This document shows positions 1-8,376 of a stretch of 59,403 nt of DNA, piece after piece (the first letter of the stretch is position 1; the number at the start of each line of letters is the position of its first letter). The notes below the pieces were generated by a model that was not told the origin of the DNA, made no database searches, and saw only the letters and a list, made by a program, of their open reading frames with translations. The position numbers and the translations under genes are program-made. This DNA is from Bacillus sonorensis NBRC 101234 = KCTC 13918 (GTDB lineage Bacteria > Bacillota > Bacilli > Bacillales > Bacillaceae): contig NZ_BCVZ01000021.1 of assembly GCF_001592005.1 (NCBI RefSeq), positions 1 through 59,403 of the forward strand, given 5' to 3'.

Positions 1-9
1 GTCACATAC

Positions 10-92
10 GCGGGTGTGGCGGAATTGGCAGACGCGCTAGACTTAGGATCTAGTGTCTTTACGGCGTGGGGGTTCGAGTCCCTTCACCCGCA
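10..92 (+). tRNA. tRNA-Leu (anticodon UAG)
   Basis: Acceptor stem GCGGGTG pairs with CACCCGC, the discriminator is A, and there is a long variable arm typical of leucine tRNA. The anticodon loop is CTTAGGA, so the anticodon is UAG. CCA is not encoded. It is the first of two leucine tRNA genes at the left edge. Confidence 0.95.
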
Positions 93-111
93 CTTTACAA
101 CTTTATCACAT

Positions 112-195
<84 letters not shown>

Positions 196-199
196 TCCC

Positions 200-240
200 A
201 TTAATACCAAGGGTTTAATCACCTTTGTTATTATTTTTTT
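200..240 (+). terminator. terminator of the tRNA-Leu pair
   Basis: AATACCAAGG ... CCTTTGTTATT is an imperfect stem followed by a T-run and GC. It is the parental version of the hairpin repeated after every tRNA-Leu scar. Confidence 0.65.
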
Positions 241-272
241 GCGGAAAATCGGCGACAAATGTACCGCATTGT

Positions 273-346
273 CCAAGTCTGCAAGTATATTTGGCACTAA
301 AAAAGTGCTGACCTCTGCACAAAACCGTTGTGCGAGTCTGCACTTT
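273..346. repeat. short GTCTGCA-type repeats next to the tRNA
   Basis: AAGTCTGCA, ACCTCTGCACA and GAGTCTGCACTT occur within 75 bp just beyond the tRNA terminator. Clusters of short repeats beside an attachment site are typical of integrase arm-binding sites. That role is inferred; no integrase gene is present. Confidence 0.3.
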
Positions 347-393
347 TATTCTGTAAGATACCCTGCCTGTTATCATCGATTATGGGGAGTTAT

Positions 394-1422
394 TTAATCC
401 GTTCTTAGCTGCGCTGATACTTGGCTTTTAGAAGCTTTTTTTAAGTGGCTAAAACCAACAAATTTTTTGCTTTCTTCATCCCATAGGCGGAACTTTAACG
501 ACTTAAGACTTGTTGCCAGTGTAATGGTCGGAACGTTTTGCAATGGTTCAATGTTGTTATGCACTTCTTCAAGCTTATAGTTTGGGATTCTCGGGCTTAA
601 ATGATGAACATGATGGAAACCGATATTGCCTGTTAGCCATTGCATGACTTTTGGAAGCTTATAAAAAGAGCTTCCTTCAACTGCTGCTTTTACATATTCC
701 CAATGCTCATCTTCTTCAAAATAAGAATCCTCAAACGTATGCTGAATATAAAACATCCAAATTCCGAGAGATCCCGATATCATAAAAATTGGCGCCTGAA
801 CCAGCAGGAAGTTTTGCCAGCCAATAGCCCAGCATAAAAGTGCTGCCAAAGCGACGATTCCCAGGTTCGTTACATACGTATTCATCCGTTCTTTGCGTTT
901 TGCCCCTTTACGATTAAAACGATTGGTAATTCCGAAGACGTAAATCGGCCCTAAAATAAACATAACAAACGGATTTCTGTACAAACGGTACATTATTTTT
1001 GTCTTAGTTGAGGCTTCCTTATATTCCTCAACGGTCAGCACCCAAATATCGCCTGTACCGCGTTTGTCCAGGTTGCTGCTTGTCGCATGATGGACAGAAT
1101 GGTCGTGTGCCCAATGATCAAAAGGATGCAGAGTCAGAATTCCTGTTATTGTTCCAAGGATTCGATTCGCCTTTCTGTTCTTAAAAAAGGAATAATGGCA
1201 GCAATCATGAAAGATGATGAAGGTTCTCACTAAAAAAACTGCCGCAACGATAGAAATCGCTAATGTGAGGAAATAAGAAATCGACAAGCTCTTATATGCC
1301 AAACACCATAACAGGAAAAATGGTACCAATGTGTTAATGATTTGACAAATACTTTTTTGTAAATCGGACTTTTCATAAGGTGTAACCAGTTTTCTCAAAG
1401 TACTTAAGTTTTGCTCATTCAT
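394..1422 (-). CDS. des: acyl-lipid fatty acid desaturase
   Basis: Membrane-bound di-iron desaturase that introduces a cis double bond (delta-5 in B. subtilis) into phospholipid acyl chains to keep membranes fluid in the cold. Three histidine boxes are visible in the 342-residue product: HDCCH (72-76), HSVHH (108-112) and HHVHH (270-274), separated by hydrophobic segments, with the length usual for Bacillus Des. ATG start with an upstream SD. In B. subtilis des is activated by the DesK-DesR thermosensor; no desKR genes lie beside it here. It sits directly downstream of the tRNA-Leu terminator in opposite orientation and shares its interval with another cold-associated gene, cspC. Confidence 0.93.
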   Translation of the reverse strand: MNEQNLSTLRKLVTPYEKSDLQKSICQIINTLVPFFLLWCLAYKSLSISYFLTLAISIVAAVFLVRTFIIFHDCCHYSFFKNRKANRILGTITGILTLHPFDHWAHDHSVHHATSSNLDKRGTGDIWVLTVEEYKEASTKTKIMYRLYRNPFVMFILGPIYVFGITNRFNRKGAKRKERMNTYVTNLGIVALAALLCWAIGWQNFLLVQAPIFMISGSLGIWMFYIQHTFEDSYFEEDEHWEYVKAAVEGSSFYKLPKVMQWLTGNIGFHHVHHLSPRIPNYKLEEVHNNIEPLQNVPTITLATSLKSLKFRLWDEESKKFVGFSHLKKASKSQVSAQLRTD

Positions 1423-1784
1423 TTGTTAAAGTTTCCCCTCCCATGATGATCTTCTAAGTATAGAAAACGTTTTATTGCCCTTTGAAGTCCCAACGTCATA
1501 CACCTATATGTGAAGTATCTTTCCTATCCATCTGTAAAAAGTATCGGGAATTAGAGACTGATTTCCAGCTCAATTAAATCTTTATTAGCAGAGCCAGCCG
1601 GGATACAAAAGGCGTATGAAAATTATACCCGGCTCTTTATCGGGCCAAACTCTCTCCCTGCTCCCCTATGGAAATCGGTTTATTTAGACCGTGAACATTG
1701 ATTATTTGAGGACAAATATTACAAGTAAGGAAATCCTGCCCTATATATCGATTGATTTTTGAGTGTCAAAATAAAGAGAGCTAG

Positions 1785-2024
1785 AAGACTATTGAGCTTG
1801 AATTAAAAAGCTTTGGAAAGTAGAAATGAAGAAAACGAAGATTATTTATGGTCAAGTTTTATTTTTTATGAGCATCTTGGCAAATGGGGATATACCATGA
1901 GTGACTTTTGGAAACATCTGCAGAAACAAAGCTTTACCGGTGAACAGCCCTGCTTTTAAAAGAATATCTTGCACTTGAACAAGAAACAGCTGAGCTTTTT
2001 AAAGCAATCTTTAACAATCAATAA
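1785..2024 (+). pseudogene. decayed small ORF, family not recognised
   Basis: A protein-like reading frame can be followed only with frame changes. It reads KTIELELK near 1785, then shifts to NEEDYLWSS... style sequence containing EHLGKWGYTMSDFWKHL (about 1870-1920), then shifts again near 1955 to LLKEYLALEQETAELF and a TAA at 2022. The composition looks like a real small Bacillus protein disabled by at least two frameshifts. I do not recognise the family. The rest of 1423-2185 holds the des promoter region and an imperfect hairpin at about 1592-1634, but no other gene. Confidence 0.35.
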
Positions 2025-2185
2025 TGAAGTACTATTTAGCAAAGAAAAAGTTTTGAAGACACTCGTGATTCATTTCACGGTGTTTTCAAACCATAGTTAT
2101 TAGGCCGCTTAGACATGGGATATTCCGCTTTTGCACCGATTTCCACATTTAAGAAATAATGCCATGAAGAAAACGAAAAGATTAA

Positions 2186-2214
2186 TTGCAATTATTTCCG
2201 TTTCCTGTTATGAT
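2186..2214 (+). promoter_or_regulatory. candidate sigma-A promoter of cspC
   Basis: TTGCAA (2186-2191), 17-bp spacer, TATGAT (2209-2214). It would give a leader of about 110 nt, matching the long leaders known for Bacillus csp genes. Confidence 0.5.
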
Positions 2215-2304
2215 AAAGAGGAATTATTTTTGTTCGGTGTAAAGGATAGTATGAATATTGACTTTTCGTCTTGATGATACTTTGGGCAAGGATAGTAATA
2301 CAAT

Positions 2305-2325
2305 GTGCGGTAACGCACTAGGAGG
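2305..2325 (+). promoter_or_regulatory. leader hairpin abutting the cspC ribosome binding site
   Basis: GTGCG-GTAA-CGCAC is a 5-bp stem with a GNRA-type tetraloop, ending two bases before AGGAGG (2320-2325). Its position suggests it could tune ribosome access, as structured leaders do in cold-shock genes. Confidence 0.45.
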
Positions 2326-2333
2326 CAAAAAAA

Positions 2334-2537
2334 ATGGAACAAGGTACAGTTAAATGGTTTAATGCAGAAAAAGGTTTTGGATTTATCGAACGTGAAAATG
2401 GAGACGATGTATTCGTACACTTTTCTGCAATCCAAAGTGACGGATTCAAATCATTAGACGAAGGTCAAAAAGTAACATTTGACGTTGAGCAAGGTCCTCG
2501 CGGAGCTCAAGCTGCTAACGTTCAAAAATCTGCTTAA
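2334..2537 (+). CDS. cspC: cold-shock protein CspC
   Basis: 67-residue OB-fold RNA chaperone that binds single-stranded RNA or DNA and melts secondary structure at low temperature. The RNP1 motif KGFGFIE and RNP2 motif DVFVHFSAI are intact. The start [14 protein letters not shown] matches CspC rather than CspB (MLEGKVKWF) or CspD (MQNGKVKWF) of B. subtilis as I recall them. The SD AGGAGG is well spaced from the ATG. Monocistronic, with a long leader and its own terminator at 2555. In B. subtilis cspC lies in the same chromosomal area, which supports orthology. Confidence 0.95.
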   Translation: MEQGTVKWFNAEKGFGFIERENGDDVFVHFSAIQSDGFKSLDEGQKVTFDVEQGPRGAQAANVQKSA

Positions 2538-2554
2538 TTTTCAATCGTTTATAC

Positions 2555-2587
2555 AAACAGGCTCTCTATGTAGGGCCTGTTTTTTTA
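2555..2587 (+). terminator. cspC terminator
   Basis: AAACAGGC ... GCCTGTTT stem followed by TTTTTT. Confidence 0.85.
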
Positions 2588-2610
2588 TGTTCTCTGTATA
2601 ATGCTTAATA

Positions 2611-2637
2611 AAAAAACCTACTCAACGTTCGAGTAGG
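2611..2637 (-). terminator. orphan minus-strand terminator
   Basis: CCTACTC-N7-GAGTAGG (2617-2637). On the minus strand it is followed by seven T, as in an intrinsic terminator, but no minus-strand gene lies to its right before 3.3 kb. It may serve a lost gene or protect cspC from antisense transcription. From 2640 to 3110 I see no convincing gene, only a possible promoter TTGACA...TAAATT at 2706-2733. Confidence 0.5.
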
Positions 2638-3116
2638 GAGGTGGTAAAAGGTAATAGAAAAAGATTTAACGCTTCAAAGGTTTGTTTACAGTATAACATA
2701 CTGAATTGACAATATGCGGAGTGTGTATAAATTATTTGTTTTTCTTTTCAAATCCAATTATATTTTTTTTACTAACCTGCCCGTTCATTTAAGTACAAGA
2801 CTTCACAATCTCAAGTCCTGCAAACCATTTTCAGATCAGCTAAGATCTTTTCTATTCCAAATGCTTGGCAGCCGTCGTTCGGGACCAATACTATTTAGCG
2901 AGGAGGCAAAAAACATTTACGATATTCAAAAAAATAGCCTGCGTAAATGTGTCGTGTGCCATCCGCCAAAAGCGTCACGATAAACGAAGTACCGATTTCT
3001 ATTAAATAAAGTTGGCGCTATTTATGGGCACAAATTTAATCACCAATTGTTAACCATAATTCGTCAGAACATATAGAAATGATGAAAATGGAAGATAGAG
3101 GTTGTAATGAAAACAA

Positions 3117-3191
3117 TGGGGGCAACCGCGTCAAGGTTCAAGTCCTCTTGGCCGCATCACAGGAATACCAAGGGTTTATGAGCCCTTTTTT
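3117..3191 (+). repeat. tRNA-Leu scar 1 (tail + terminator)
   Basis: GGTTCAAGTCCTCTTGGCCGCA (3135-3156) matches the intact tRNA 3' end with one mismatch. It is followed by TCACAGG, the hairpin arm ATACCAAGGG, CCCTT, and a T-run ending in GC. The CCACATGTGCTTGAGTTA stretch just beyond (about 3202) has a near copy beyond scar 3 (about 10022), so the repeated unit extends past the terminator. Confidence 0.85.
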
Positions 3192-3331
3192 TGCTTTACC
3201 CCACATGTGCTTGAGTTACTTAAAAAAAGTCATAAACTTGTCCGCCATTTCCTTCTGATGGTCAGGATATAAATGATGATTGTTTTATAAACCACACAAT
3301 CATATAATTGAGTGAAAAAGGATGGCGTATC

Positions 3332-4717
3332 ATGCCGATCAATTCTTTTGAAAACTATCCGATGAGCTGGAAGCCATCGATTGATAAAACGGAAAAGCCC
3401 ATTTATAAAGCACTTGCAAGGCAATTGGAGCAGGATATCGTAAACGGAGTTTTATTGCCGGGAACAAAACTTCCTCCTCAGCGGGAACTGGCTGATTATT
3501 TGGATTTAAATTTGAGTACCATTTCAAAGGCGTTTAAAGTGTGTGAGTTAAAGGGCTTGTTAAGTGCGACTGTTGGAAGCGGCACATTTGTATCGTATGA
3601 TGCGTTATCGAATGCGTATTTACTTGAAGATACAAAGCCAAAGCTCATTGAAATGGGAGCGACACTGCCGGATCATGCTTCTTATGAGCCGCTGCTGCTC
3701 CAACTGATTAGCATGCTGCAAGAGACAGATTATGAAAAATGGTTTGGTTATGGCCGGGCAGGCGAAAGCCTTTGGCAAAAGGATGCAGCTGTAAAGCTAA
3801 TCCGAAGAGGCGGGTTTGAAACAGCCGTTGATCACATTTTATTTGCGAATGGAGGGCAAAATGCGATTGCCGCTGCATTGGCGAGTCTTTGTAAGCCTGG
3901 GGATCGCATTGGTGTTGACGATCATACGTACCCTGGATTAAAAACTGCTGCAGCAATGCTTAGTGTGCAAATCGTACCGATAAAATCAGAGAACTATGAA
4001 ATGAGTCCGGAGTCACTTGAGTATGCGTGTAAAAATGAAAATATTAAAGGGGTTTATTTGATCCCGGATTATCATAATCCGACAGCTTCCTTTATGTCTG
4101 TTGAGAATCGCAGGATGATTGCAGAAATTGCAAAGAAATATCATCTGTTTGTTATTGAAGATGCATCGTACCATCTTCTTGGCAAAAATCCGCTTCCAGC
4201 ACTTGCTTCATTCGCGCCGGAACAAGTTATCCATATTGCAAGTTTATCTAAATCATTAGCGCCAGGGCTGCGGCTAGCGTATGTGGCAGTGCCAAGCCAA
4301 TTTAAGGAGCCGATTTCGAAGGCGCTTTATAATTTAAATATCACCGTTTCCCCGCTATTGGCTGAACTTACGGCACGGACGATTGTATCGAATCAATTTG
4401 AAGTCTTAATTGAGGGTCATCTTGAACAAACCATTCGCAGAAACCACATCGTAAATCGATATTTTGCGGACTATACATGTTTAGGTGTTGAAACAGGCAT
4501 CTTTCGGTGGCTGTTGTTACCGGGTGGGATTACAGGTGCTGAATTTGAAAAATTAGCTGCAGAACATGGCGTGCAAGTGTATGCGGCTGAACGCTTCGTA
4601 GTTGGAAATAGTTGTCCGGAAAGGGCGGTAAGGGTTTCTGTATGTGCACCAAAAACGCTCGAAGAGCTTGAGCAAGGATTAATGATCCTTAAACGTCTGC
4701 TAAACGATCTTACCTAA
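3332..4717 (+). CDS. ydeF: MocR-type regulator (GntR wHTH fused to aminotransferase fold), YdeF-like
   Basis: 461 residues: an N-terminal GntR winged helix (about residues 15-85, containing LPPQRELADYL and STISKAFK), a linker, and a type I PLP aminotransferase-fold domain. The PLP lysine lies in SLSKSLAPG (K307). MocR proteins usually sense a PLP-linked ligand and control transport or metabolism of amines or amino acids. ATG 3332 is preferred over an upstream TTG (3308) because AAAAGGATGG lies 7-8 nt before it. A strong terminator separates it from the transporter at 4833, which may be its target. The name ydeF rests on length, family and the neighbouring cspC/ydeG-like genes, recalled from B. 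subtilis. Confidence 0.75.
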   Translation: MPINSFENYPMSWKPSIDKTEKPIYKALARQLEQDIVNGVLLPGTKLPPQRELADYLDLNLSTISKAFKVCELKGLLSATVGSGTFVSYDALSNAYLLEDTKPKLIEMGATLPDHASYEPLLLQLISMLQETDYEKWFGYGRAGESLWQKDAAVKLIRRGGFETAVDHILFANGGQNAIAAALASLCKPGDRIGVDDHTYPGLKTAAAMLSVQIVPIKSENYEMSPESLEYACKNENIKGVYLIPDYHNPTASFMSVENRRMIAEIAKKYHLFVIEDASYHLLGKNPLPALASFAPEQVIHIASLSKSLAPGLRLAYVAVPSQFKEPISKALYNLNITVSPLLAELTARTIVSNQFEVLIEGHLEQTIRRNHIVNRYFADYTCLGVETGIFRWLLLPGGITGAEFEKLAAEHGVQVYAAERFVVGNSCPERAVRVSVCAPKTLEELEQGLMILKRLLNDLT

Positions 4718-4726
4718 TATTGTTCG

Positions 4727-4757
4727 CCATACAATTATAATATTGTATGGTTTTTTT
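4727..4757 (+). terminator. terminator after ydeF-like gene
   Basis: CCATACAAT-TATAAT-ATTGTATGG followed by TTTTTTT. Confidence 0.9.
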
Positions 4758-4832
4758 GTGCGTGTTATGATGATCCAAATCAAGTTGGAGGATTAAATAT
4801 AGAATTAGGCTTTTAGAAAGGCAGGGCAGAAT

Positions 4833-6128
4833 ATGTTACAAAAGGATAGTGCAAAATCATTAGATTTCCAAACAGCTTCTTTACAAAGCTGCATTCGTTC
4901 TCCAGAAAAACAAAAAATGTTATACAAGCGTACATTATTCGTTGTAAGTATTTCGCAAATTTTTGGCGGTGCAGGGCTGGCGGCAGGAGTTACTGTCGGT
5001 GCGCTTATTGCTCAGCAAATGCTCGGAACGGATGCTTACGCAGGGGTCCCGACAGCTTTATTTACTTTAGGATCAGCGGGAGCAGCCTTATTTGTAGGCA
5101 GACTTTCTCAGCGCTATGGACGCCGTACAGGTCTATCAGCCGGTTTTATGATCGGCGGTCTTGGAGCAATAGGAGTCATCATTGCAGCAATCATAAATAG
5201 TATTTTCTTGTTATTTGCTTCATTGCTTATTTATGGTGCAGGAACAGCGACAAATTTACAAGCCCGTTATGCTGGTACGGACTTGGCAAATCGTAAACAG
5301 CGGGCGACTGCTGTCAGCGTGACGATGGTTATGACAACATTTGGGGCGGTTGCAGGTCCGAATTTAGTGAATGTGACGGGGGATTTCGCTCTTTCTATCG
5401 GTGTTCCATCATTGGCAGGTCCTTTCATTTTAGCCGCGGCGGCATATATCTTAGCAGGTGTTGTCCTTTTCATCATGCTTCGTCCGGATCCATTAGTTAT
5501 AGCAAGAACAATCGAAGCGACCAACCAAGAGTTCAGTGATAAAGATCATTTAGCGACAACTGAGCATTCAGAAAACAAAAAAGGCATAATCGTTGGTGCA
5601 ACGATTATGGTTCTTACTCAAATTGTAATGGTCGCTATTATGACAATGACACCGGTTCATATGAGACATCATGGACATGGCTTGGGTGCAGTCGGTCTTG
5701 TTATTGGTTTTCATATAGGCGCCATGTATCTCCCTTCGCTGGTTACAGGTGTTCTTGTTGATAAGTTGGGACGTCCTGCGACGGCAGTTGCTTCTGGAAT
5801 TACATTGCTTCTGGCAGGCTTAATAGCAGCATTTGCACCAGGAGATTCTATGGTTCTTATCGTCATTGCTCTTTCTTTACTTGGATTAGGATGGAATTTG
5901 GGTTTGATAAGTGGAACTGCACTTATTGTTGATTCTACTGAAACTGCCACACGGGCGAAAACTCAAGGTACAGTGGATGTTCTGATTGCGTTGTCAGGTG
6001 CTGCCGGGGGAGCATTGTCTGGAATGATTGTGGCAGGTTCAAGTTATCTAACATTATCATTTACTGGAGGGATTGTATCCTTATTACTAATTCCCGTGAT
6101 GATATGGTCTCGCGGAGGTAAAAAATAA
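4833..6128 (+). CDS. ydeG: MFS transporter, YdeG-like
   Basis: 431-residue major facilitator with about 12 hydrophobic segments. Motif A-like GRLSQRYGRRTG follows TM2 and a central charged loop (about residues 225-245) separates the halves. The second half repeats a degenerate motif A at DKLGRPA. Predicted plasma-membrane exporter; the substrate cannot be read from sequence. ATG start with a purine-rich SD (GGCAGGGCAG). It lies 115 bp downstream of the MocR regulator in the same interval, consistent with a regulator-transporter pair. The symbol follows ydeF-ydeG of B. subtilis and is moderately supported. Confidence 0.7.
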   Translation: MLQKDSAKSLDFQTASLQSCIRSPEKQKMLYKRTLFVVSISQIFGGAGLAAGVTVGALIAQQMLGTDAYAGVPTALFTLGSAGAALFVGRLSQRYGRRTGLSAGFMIGGLGAIGVIIAAIINSIFLLFASLLIYGAGTATNLQARYAGTDLANRKQRATAVSVTMVMTTFGAVAGPNLVNVTGDFALSIGVPSLAGPFILAAAAYILAGVVLFIMLRPDPLVIARTIEATNQEFSDKDHLATTEHSENKKGIIVGATIMVLTQIVMVAIMTMTPVHMRHHGHGLGAVGLVIGFHIGAMYLPSLVTGVLVDKLGRPATAVASGITLLLAGLIAAFAPGDSMVLIVIALSLLGLGWNLGLISGTALIVDSTETATRAKTQGTVDVLIALSGAAGGALSGMIVAGSSYLTLSFTGGIVSLLLIPVMIWSRGGKK

Positions 6129-6260
6129 GCCGGATTGTTTTATGAAAACAGTAAATTTGCATGTACATCAAAAGAGATGAAATAAATTATAAAACAATGG
6201 ATTAAAAATGAATCACTTGGGTATAAATCCGGCATTGACAGCTATTTCTCTTGCTTGAAA

Positions 6261-6360
6261 AGTGCCCATTTTGTGCCCAAAATGCACATCAATTGATGCA
6301 AACGAGTATAATGAACGACTTCAAATACTTGAAATGACGGGGTTTTGTAACTGATAGTAA
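6261..6360. repeat. integrase-arm-like sequence, copy 1
   Basis: AGTGCCCATTTTGTGCCCAA repeats GTGCCCA twice. Then come TTGATGCAAA, GTATAATGAA, ACTTCAAATACTTGAAA and TTTTGTAACTGAT. The same ordered blocks recur at 8097-8186 and, weaker, at 11738-11835. GTGCCCA repeats are familiar next to integrase genes of Gram-positive prophages and ICEs. This copy lies directly upstream of scar 2. Confidence 0.55.
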
Positions 6361-6378
6361 GCTTTCACTATATTGTGG

Positions 6379-6458
6379 CCTAGTGGGCACCCCCGTGGGG
6401 TTCAAGTCTTCTCAGCCGATCATAGAATTACCAAGGGCTTATTCGCCCTTGGTATTTT
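6379..6458 (+). repeat. tRNA-Leu scar 2 (tail + terminator)
   Basis: CCTAGTGGGCAC...GTGGGGTTCAAGTCTTCTCAGCCGA (6379-6419) corresponds to tRNA positions 150-195 with a few changes. It is followed by the hairpin TACCAAGGGC-N6-GCCCTTGGTA (6429-6454) and TTTTG. Confidence 0.88.
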
Positions 6459-6621
6459 GTTTGTGGGGAAAAGGTGTCCGTAACATCTATCATCGTCTTT
6501 ATAGAAGCATGTCCAAGCCTTTCTTTTACTGTTGCATATTTATTGACCAAATCATAAAGAAGAAACCTATAAATTAAATGATAGGAGAATAAAACCAATA
6601 CCGTGATGGCAAAAATAAAAA

Positions 6622-6670
6622 TTGACATGACACCAATTAGTGTCCTATAATCAAGACACCAATCAGTGTC
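6622..6670 (+). promoter_or_regulatory. promoter with twin palindromic operators
   Basis: TTGACA (6622-6627), 18-bp spacer, TATAAT (6646-6651). GACACCAATTAGTGTC (6629-6644) fills the spacer and GACACCAATCAGTGTC (6655-6670) follows the -10. The two near-identical dyads are placed to block RNA polymerase and are the likely binding sites of the ArsR-type protein encoded immediately downstream. Confidence 0.8.
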
Positions 6671-6690
6671 CTATTAAGGGGAGGAGGATT

Positions 6691-7410
6691 TTGAACGAGA
6701 ACAATCAAGAGCGTGACATTTATACAGCCGTCGCAGACCCGACAAGACGCACATTGATGCGTTTGTTGGCTGACGCGGAAGAATTGCCGCTCAAAGAGTT
6801 GACTGCTCATTTTGACATGGGCCGTACCGCGGTTTCAAAGCATTTGGCAATCCTTAAAGAGTCCGGCCTCGTAATGAGCAGAAAGGTCGGCAGGGAAACG
6901 CGCTATCGGCTGAATGCCGCCCCATTGAAAGAAATTGAGGATTGGGTGTCGTTTTACAGGAAATTCTGGAGCGAGAGAATGTTGCTTTTAAATCAAATAC
7001 TGCAGGAGGAACAAAACATGAGTTTAACGGTATCACACGATTTTCATTTTAATAGCCCGATCGAAAAGGTATGGCACGCCTTAACGGATGCAAATACTCT
7101 TGCAAAATGGATCATGCCTAATGATTTTAAACCTGTCGTCGGACATCAATTTCAGTTTCGGAATGAACAGTGGAATTTAGTTATTGATTCCGAAGTTCTT
7201 GAAGTGGATGAGCCTTATAAATTATCTTACACCTGGGTAGGCGGCGGGATAAACACTACAGTCACCTGGACATTAAAGCATGAGGGTGGAAAAACCTCTT
7301 TACATCTTGAACACACAGGCTTCGAAAAAGAAGATCAAGCGTTCAATGGTGCAAAATTCGGTTGGGCGAGAATGGGCGAAGAACTTAATAAATTGTTAGA
7401 GGAAATGTAA
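6691..7410 (+). CDS. ArsR-type repressor fused to an SRPBCC/AHSA1 domain
   Basis: 239 residues from TTG 6691, chosen because GGGGAGGAGG sits 6-8 nt upstream. Residues about 5-90 are an ArsR winged helix (DPTRRTLMRLL, GRTAVSKHLAILKESGLV). Residues about 110-239 are an AHSA1-like START-fold domain (FHFNSPIEKVWHALTD, WTLKHEGG). In most bacilli the two are separate adjacent genes. Here they are joined in frame, yet a complete SD (AGGAGG, 7004-7009) and ATG (7018) remain at the junction, so a free SRPBCC protein may also be made. Probably autoregulated through the twin operators. It is followed 38 bp later by a DUF1801 gene. The ligand is unknown. Confidence 0.8.
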   Translation: MNENNQERDIYTAVADPTRRTLMRLLADAEELPLKELTAHFDMGRTAVSKHLAILKESGLVMSRKVGRETRYRLNAAPLKEIEDWVSFYRKFWSERMLLLNQILQEEQNMSLTVSHDFHFNSPIEKVWHALTDANTLAKWIMPNDFKPVVGHQFQFRNEQWNLVIDSEVLEVDEPYKLSYTWVGGGINTTVTWTLKHEGGKTSLHLEHTGFEKEDQAFNGAKFGWARMGEELNKLLEEM

Positions 7411-7447
7411 GACCACAGCAAACTGCTCGGAAAGAGGGGTGTCCTTG

Positions 7448-8041
7448 ATGACAAACGGTAAAATGAATCCAAAGGTTGATGAATTTTTAAGCAAAGCTGC
7501 AAAGTGGAAGGAAGAATTTGAGAAGTTAAGAAATATTGTTCTTGATTGTGAGCTGACCGAAGAATTTAAGTGGATGCATCCTTGTTACACGTTTAACAAT
7601 AAAAACATCGTTTTAATACACGGATTTAAAGAATATTGTGCGCTTCTGTTTCACAAAGGCGCCTTGTTAAAGGATCCCCATGGGATTCTGATCCAGCAGA
7701 CGGAGAACGTACAGGCGGCGCGCCAGATTCGGTTCACCAATGTTCAGGAAATCGCTGAAATGGAAGCCGTCTTGAAAGCCTATATTCATGAAGCCATTGA
7801 AGTTGAAAAGGCCGGTTTGGAAGTGGATTTTAAAAAGAATACAGAATATAAAATTCCTGAAGAACTTCAAAATAAATTCGCTGAAATCCCTGGTTTGAAA
7901 GCTGCTTTTGAAGCATTGACCCCCGGGCGGCAAAGAGCATACATTCTTTATTTTTCTCAAGCCAAACAATCCAAAACACGCGAGTCAAGGGTTGAAAAAT
8001 GCGTGCAGAAAATTCTCGACGGCAAGGGTTTAAAGGATTAG
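7448..8041 (+). CDS. YdeI-family DUF1801 protein
   Basis: 197 residues from ATG 7448, with SD AAAGAGGGG 8 nt upstream. N-terminal DUF1801 fold (LTEEFKWMHPCYTFNNKN, FHKGALLKDPHG) and the C-terminal YdeI/OmpD-associated signature LTPGRQRAYILYFSQAKQ followed by a basic tail. The biochemical role of the family is not established. Its close coupling to the ArsR-SRPBCC gene (38 bp) suggests one operon; ArsR, SRPBCC and DUF1801 genes are commonly neighbours in Bacillus. Confidence 0.8.
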   Translation: MTNGKMNPKVDEFLSKAAKWKEEFEKLRNIVLDCELTEEFKWMHPCYTFNNKNIVLIHGFKEYCALLFHKGALLKDPHGILIQQTENVQAARQIRFTNVQEIAEMEAVLKAYIHEAIEVEKAGLEVDFKKNTEYKIPEELQNKFAEIPGLKAAFEALTPGRQRAYILYFSQAKQSKTRESRVEKCVQKILDGKGLKD

Positions 8042-8096
8042 CACATCCGATGAGAAATTAAATAAATCAAACTTTAAGAATCGCAAGCGAACAAAA

Positions 8097-8186
8097 CAGT
8101 GCCCTTTAAGTGCTTAAAAGGAAAAAAATGATGCAAATCTGTATAATGAATAACTTCAAATGCTTAAAAGTTTTGTAACTGATGAT
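8097..8186. repeat. integrase-arm-like sequence, copy 2
   Basis: CAGTGCCC, TGATGCAAA, GTATAATGAA, AACTTCAAATGCTTAAAA and TTTTGTAACTGATGATA appear in the same order as at 6261-6360. No tRNA tail follows this copy, so the neighbouring core may have been lost. Confidence 0.5.
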
Positions 8187-8217
8187 ACCGTTTTATTGAG
8201 GGGAAAGAGATAAAGCT

Positions 8218-8250
8218 AGAGGAGTAGACAATGTGTTACTCCTCTTTTTT
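8218..8250 (+). terminator. terminator of the ArsR-SRPBCC operon
   Basis: AGAGGAGTA-N10-TACTCCTCT followed by TTTTT. Confidence 0.85.
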
Positions 8251-8344
8251 ATGTATGAAAGTTTGCATTGCGATCACTGCTGGGTTATTAAGTAGTTTCA
8301 TATCTGTTACTCATTTTAAAAATTCCTCTTCTTTAAAATAGAGC

Positions 8345-8376
8345 AGGTGGATGAAAAATTCATCCACCTCTTTTTA
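8345..8376. terminator. second hairpin terminator
   Basis: AGGTGGATGAA-AAA-TTCATCCACCT followed by TTTTT on the plus strand. No gene lies between this and the preceding terminator. From 8380 to 8690 I see only the upstream region of gmuG, with no other gene. Confidence 0.8.

Noticed and set aside
2714..2983. An open frame of about 89 codons on the plus strand after cspC.
   Set aside because: No SD, low-complexity start and no family resemblance. The composition does not look coding.
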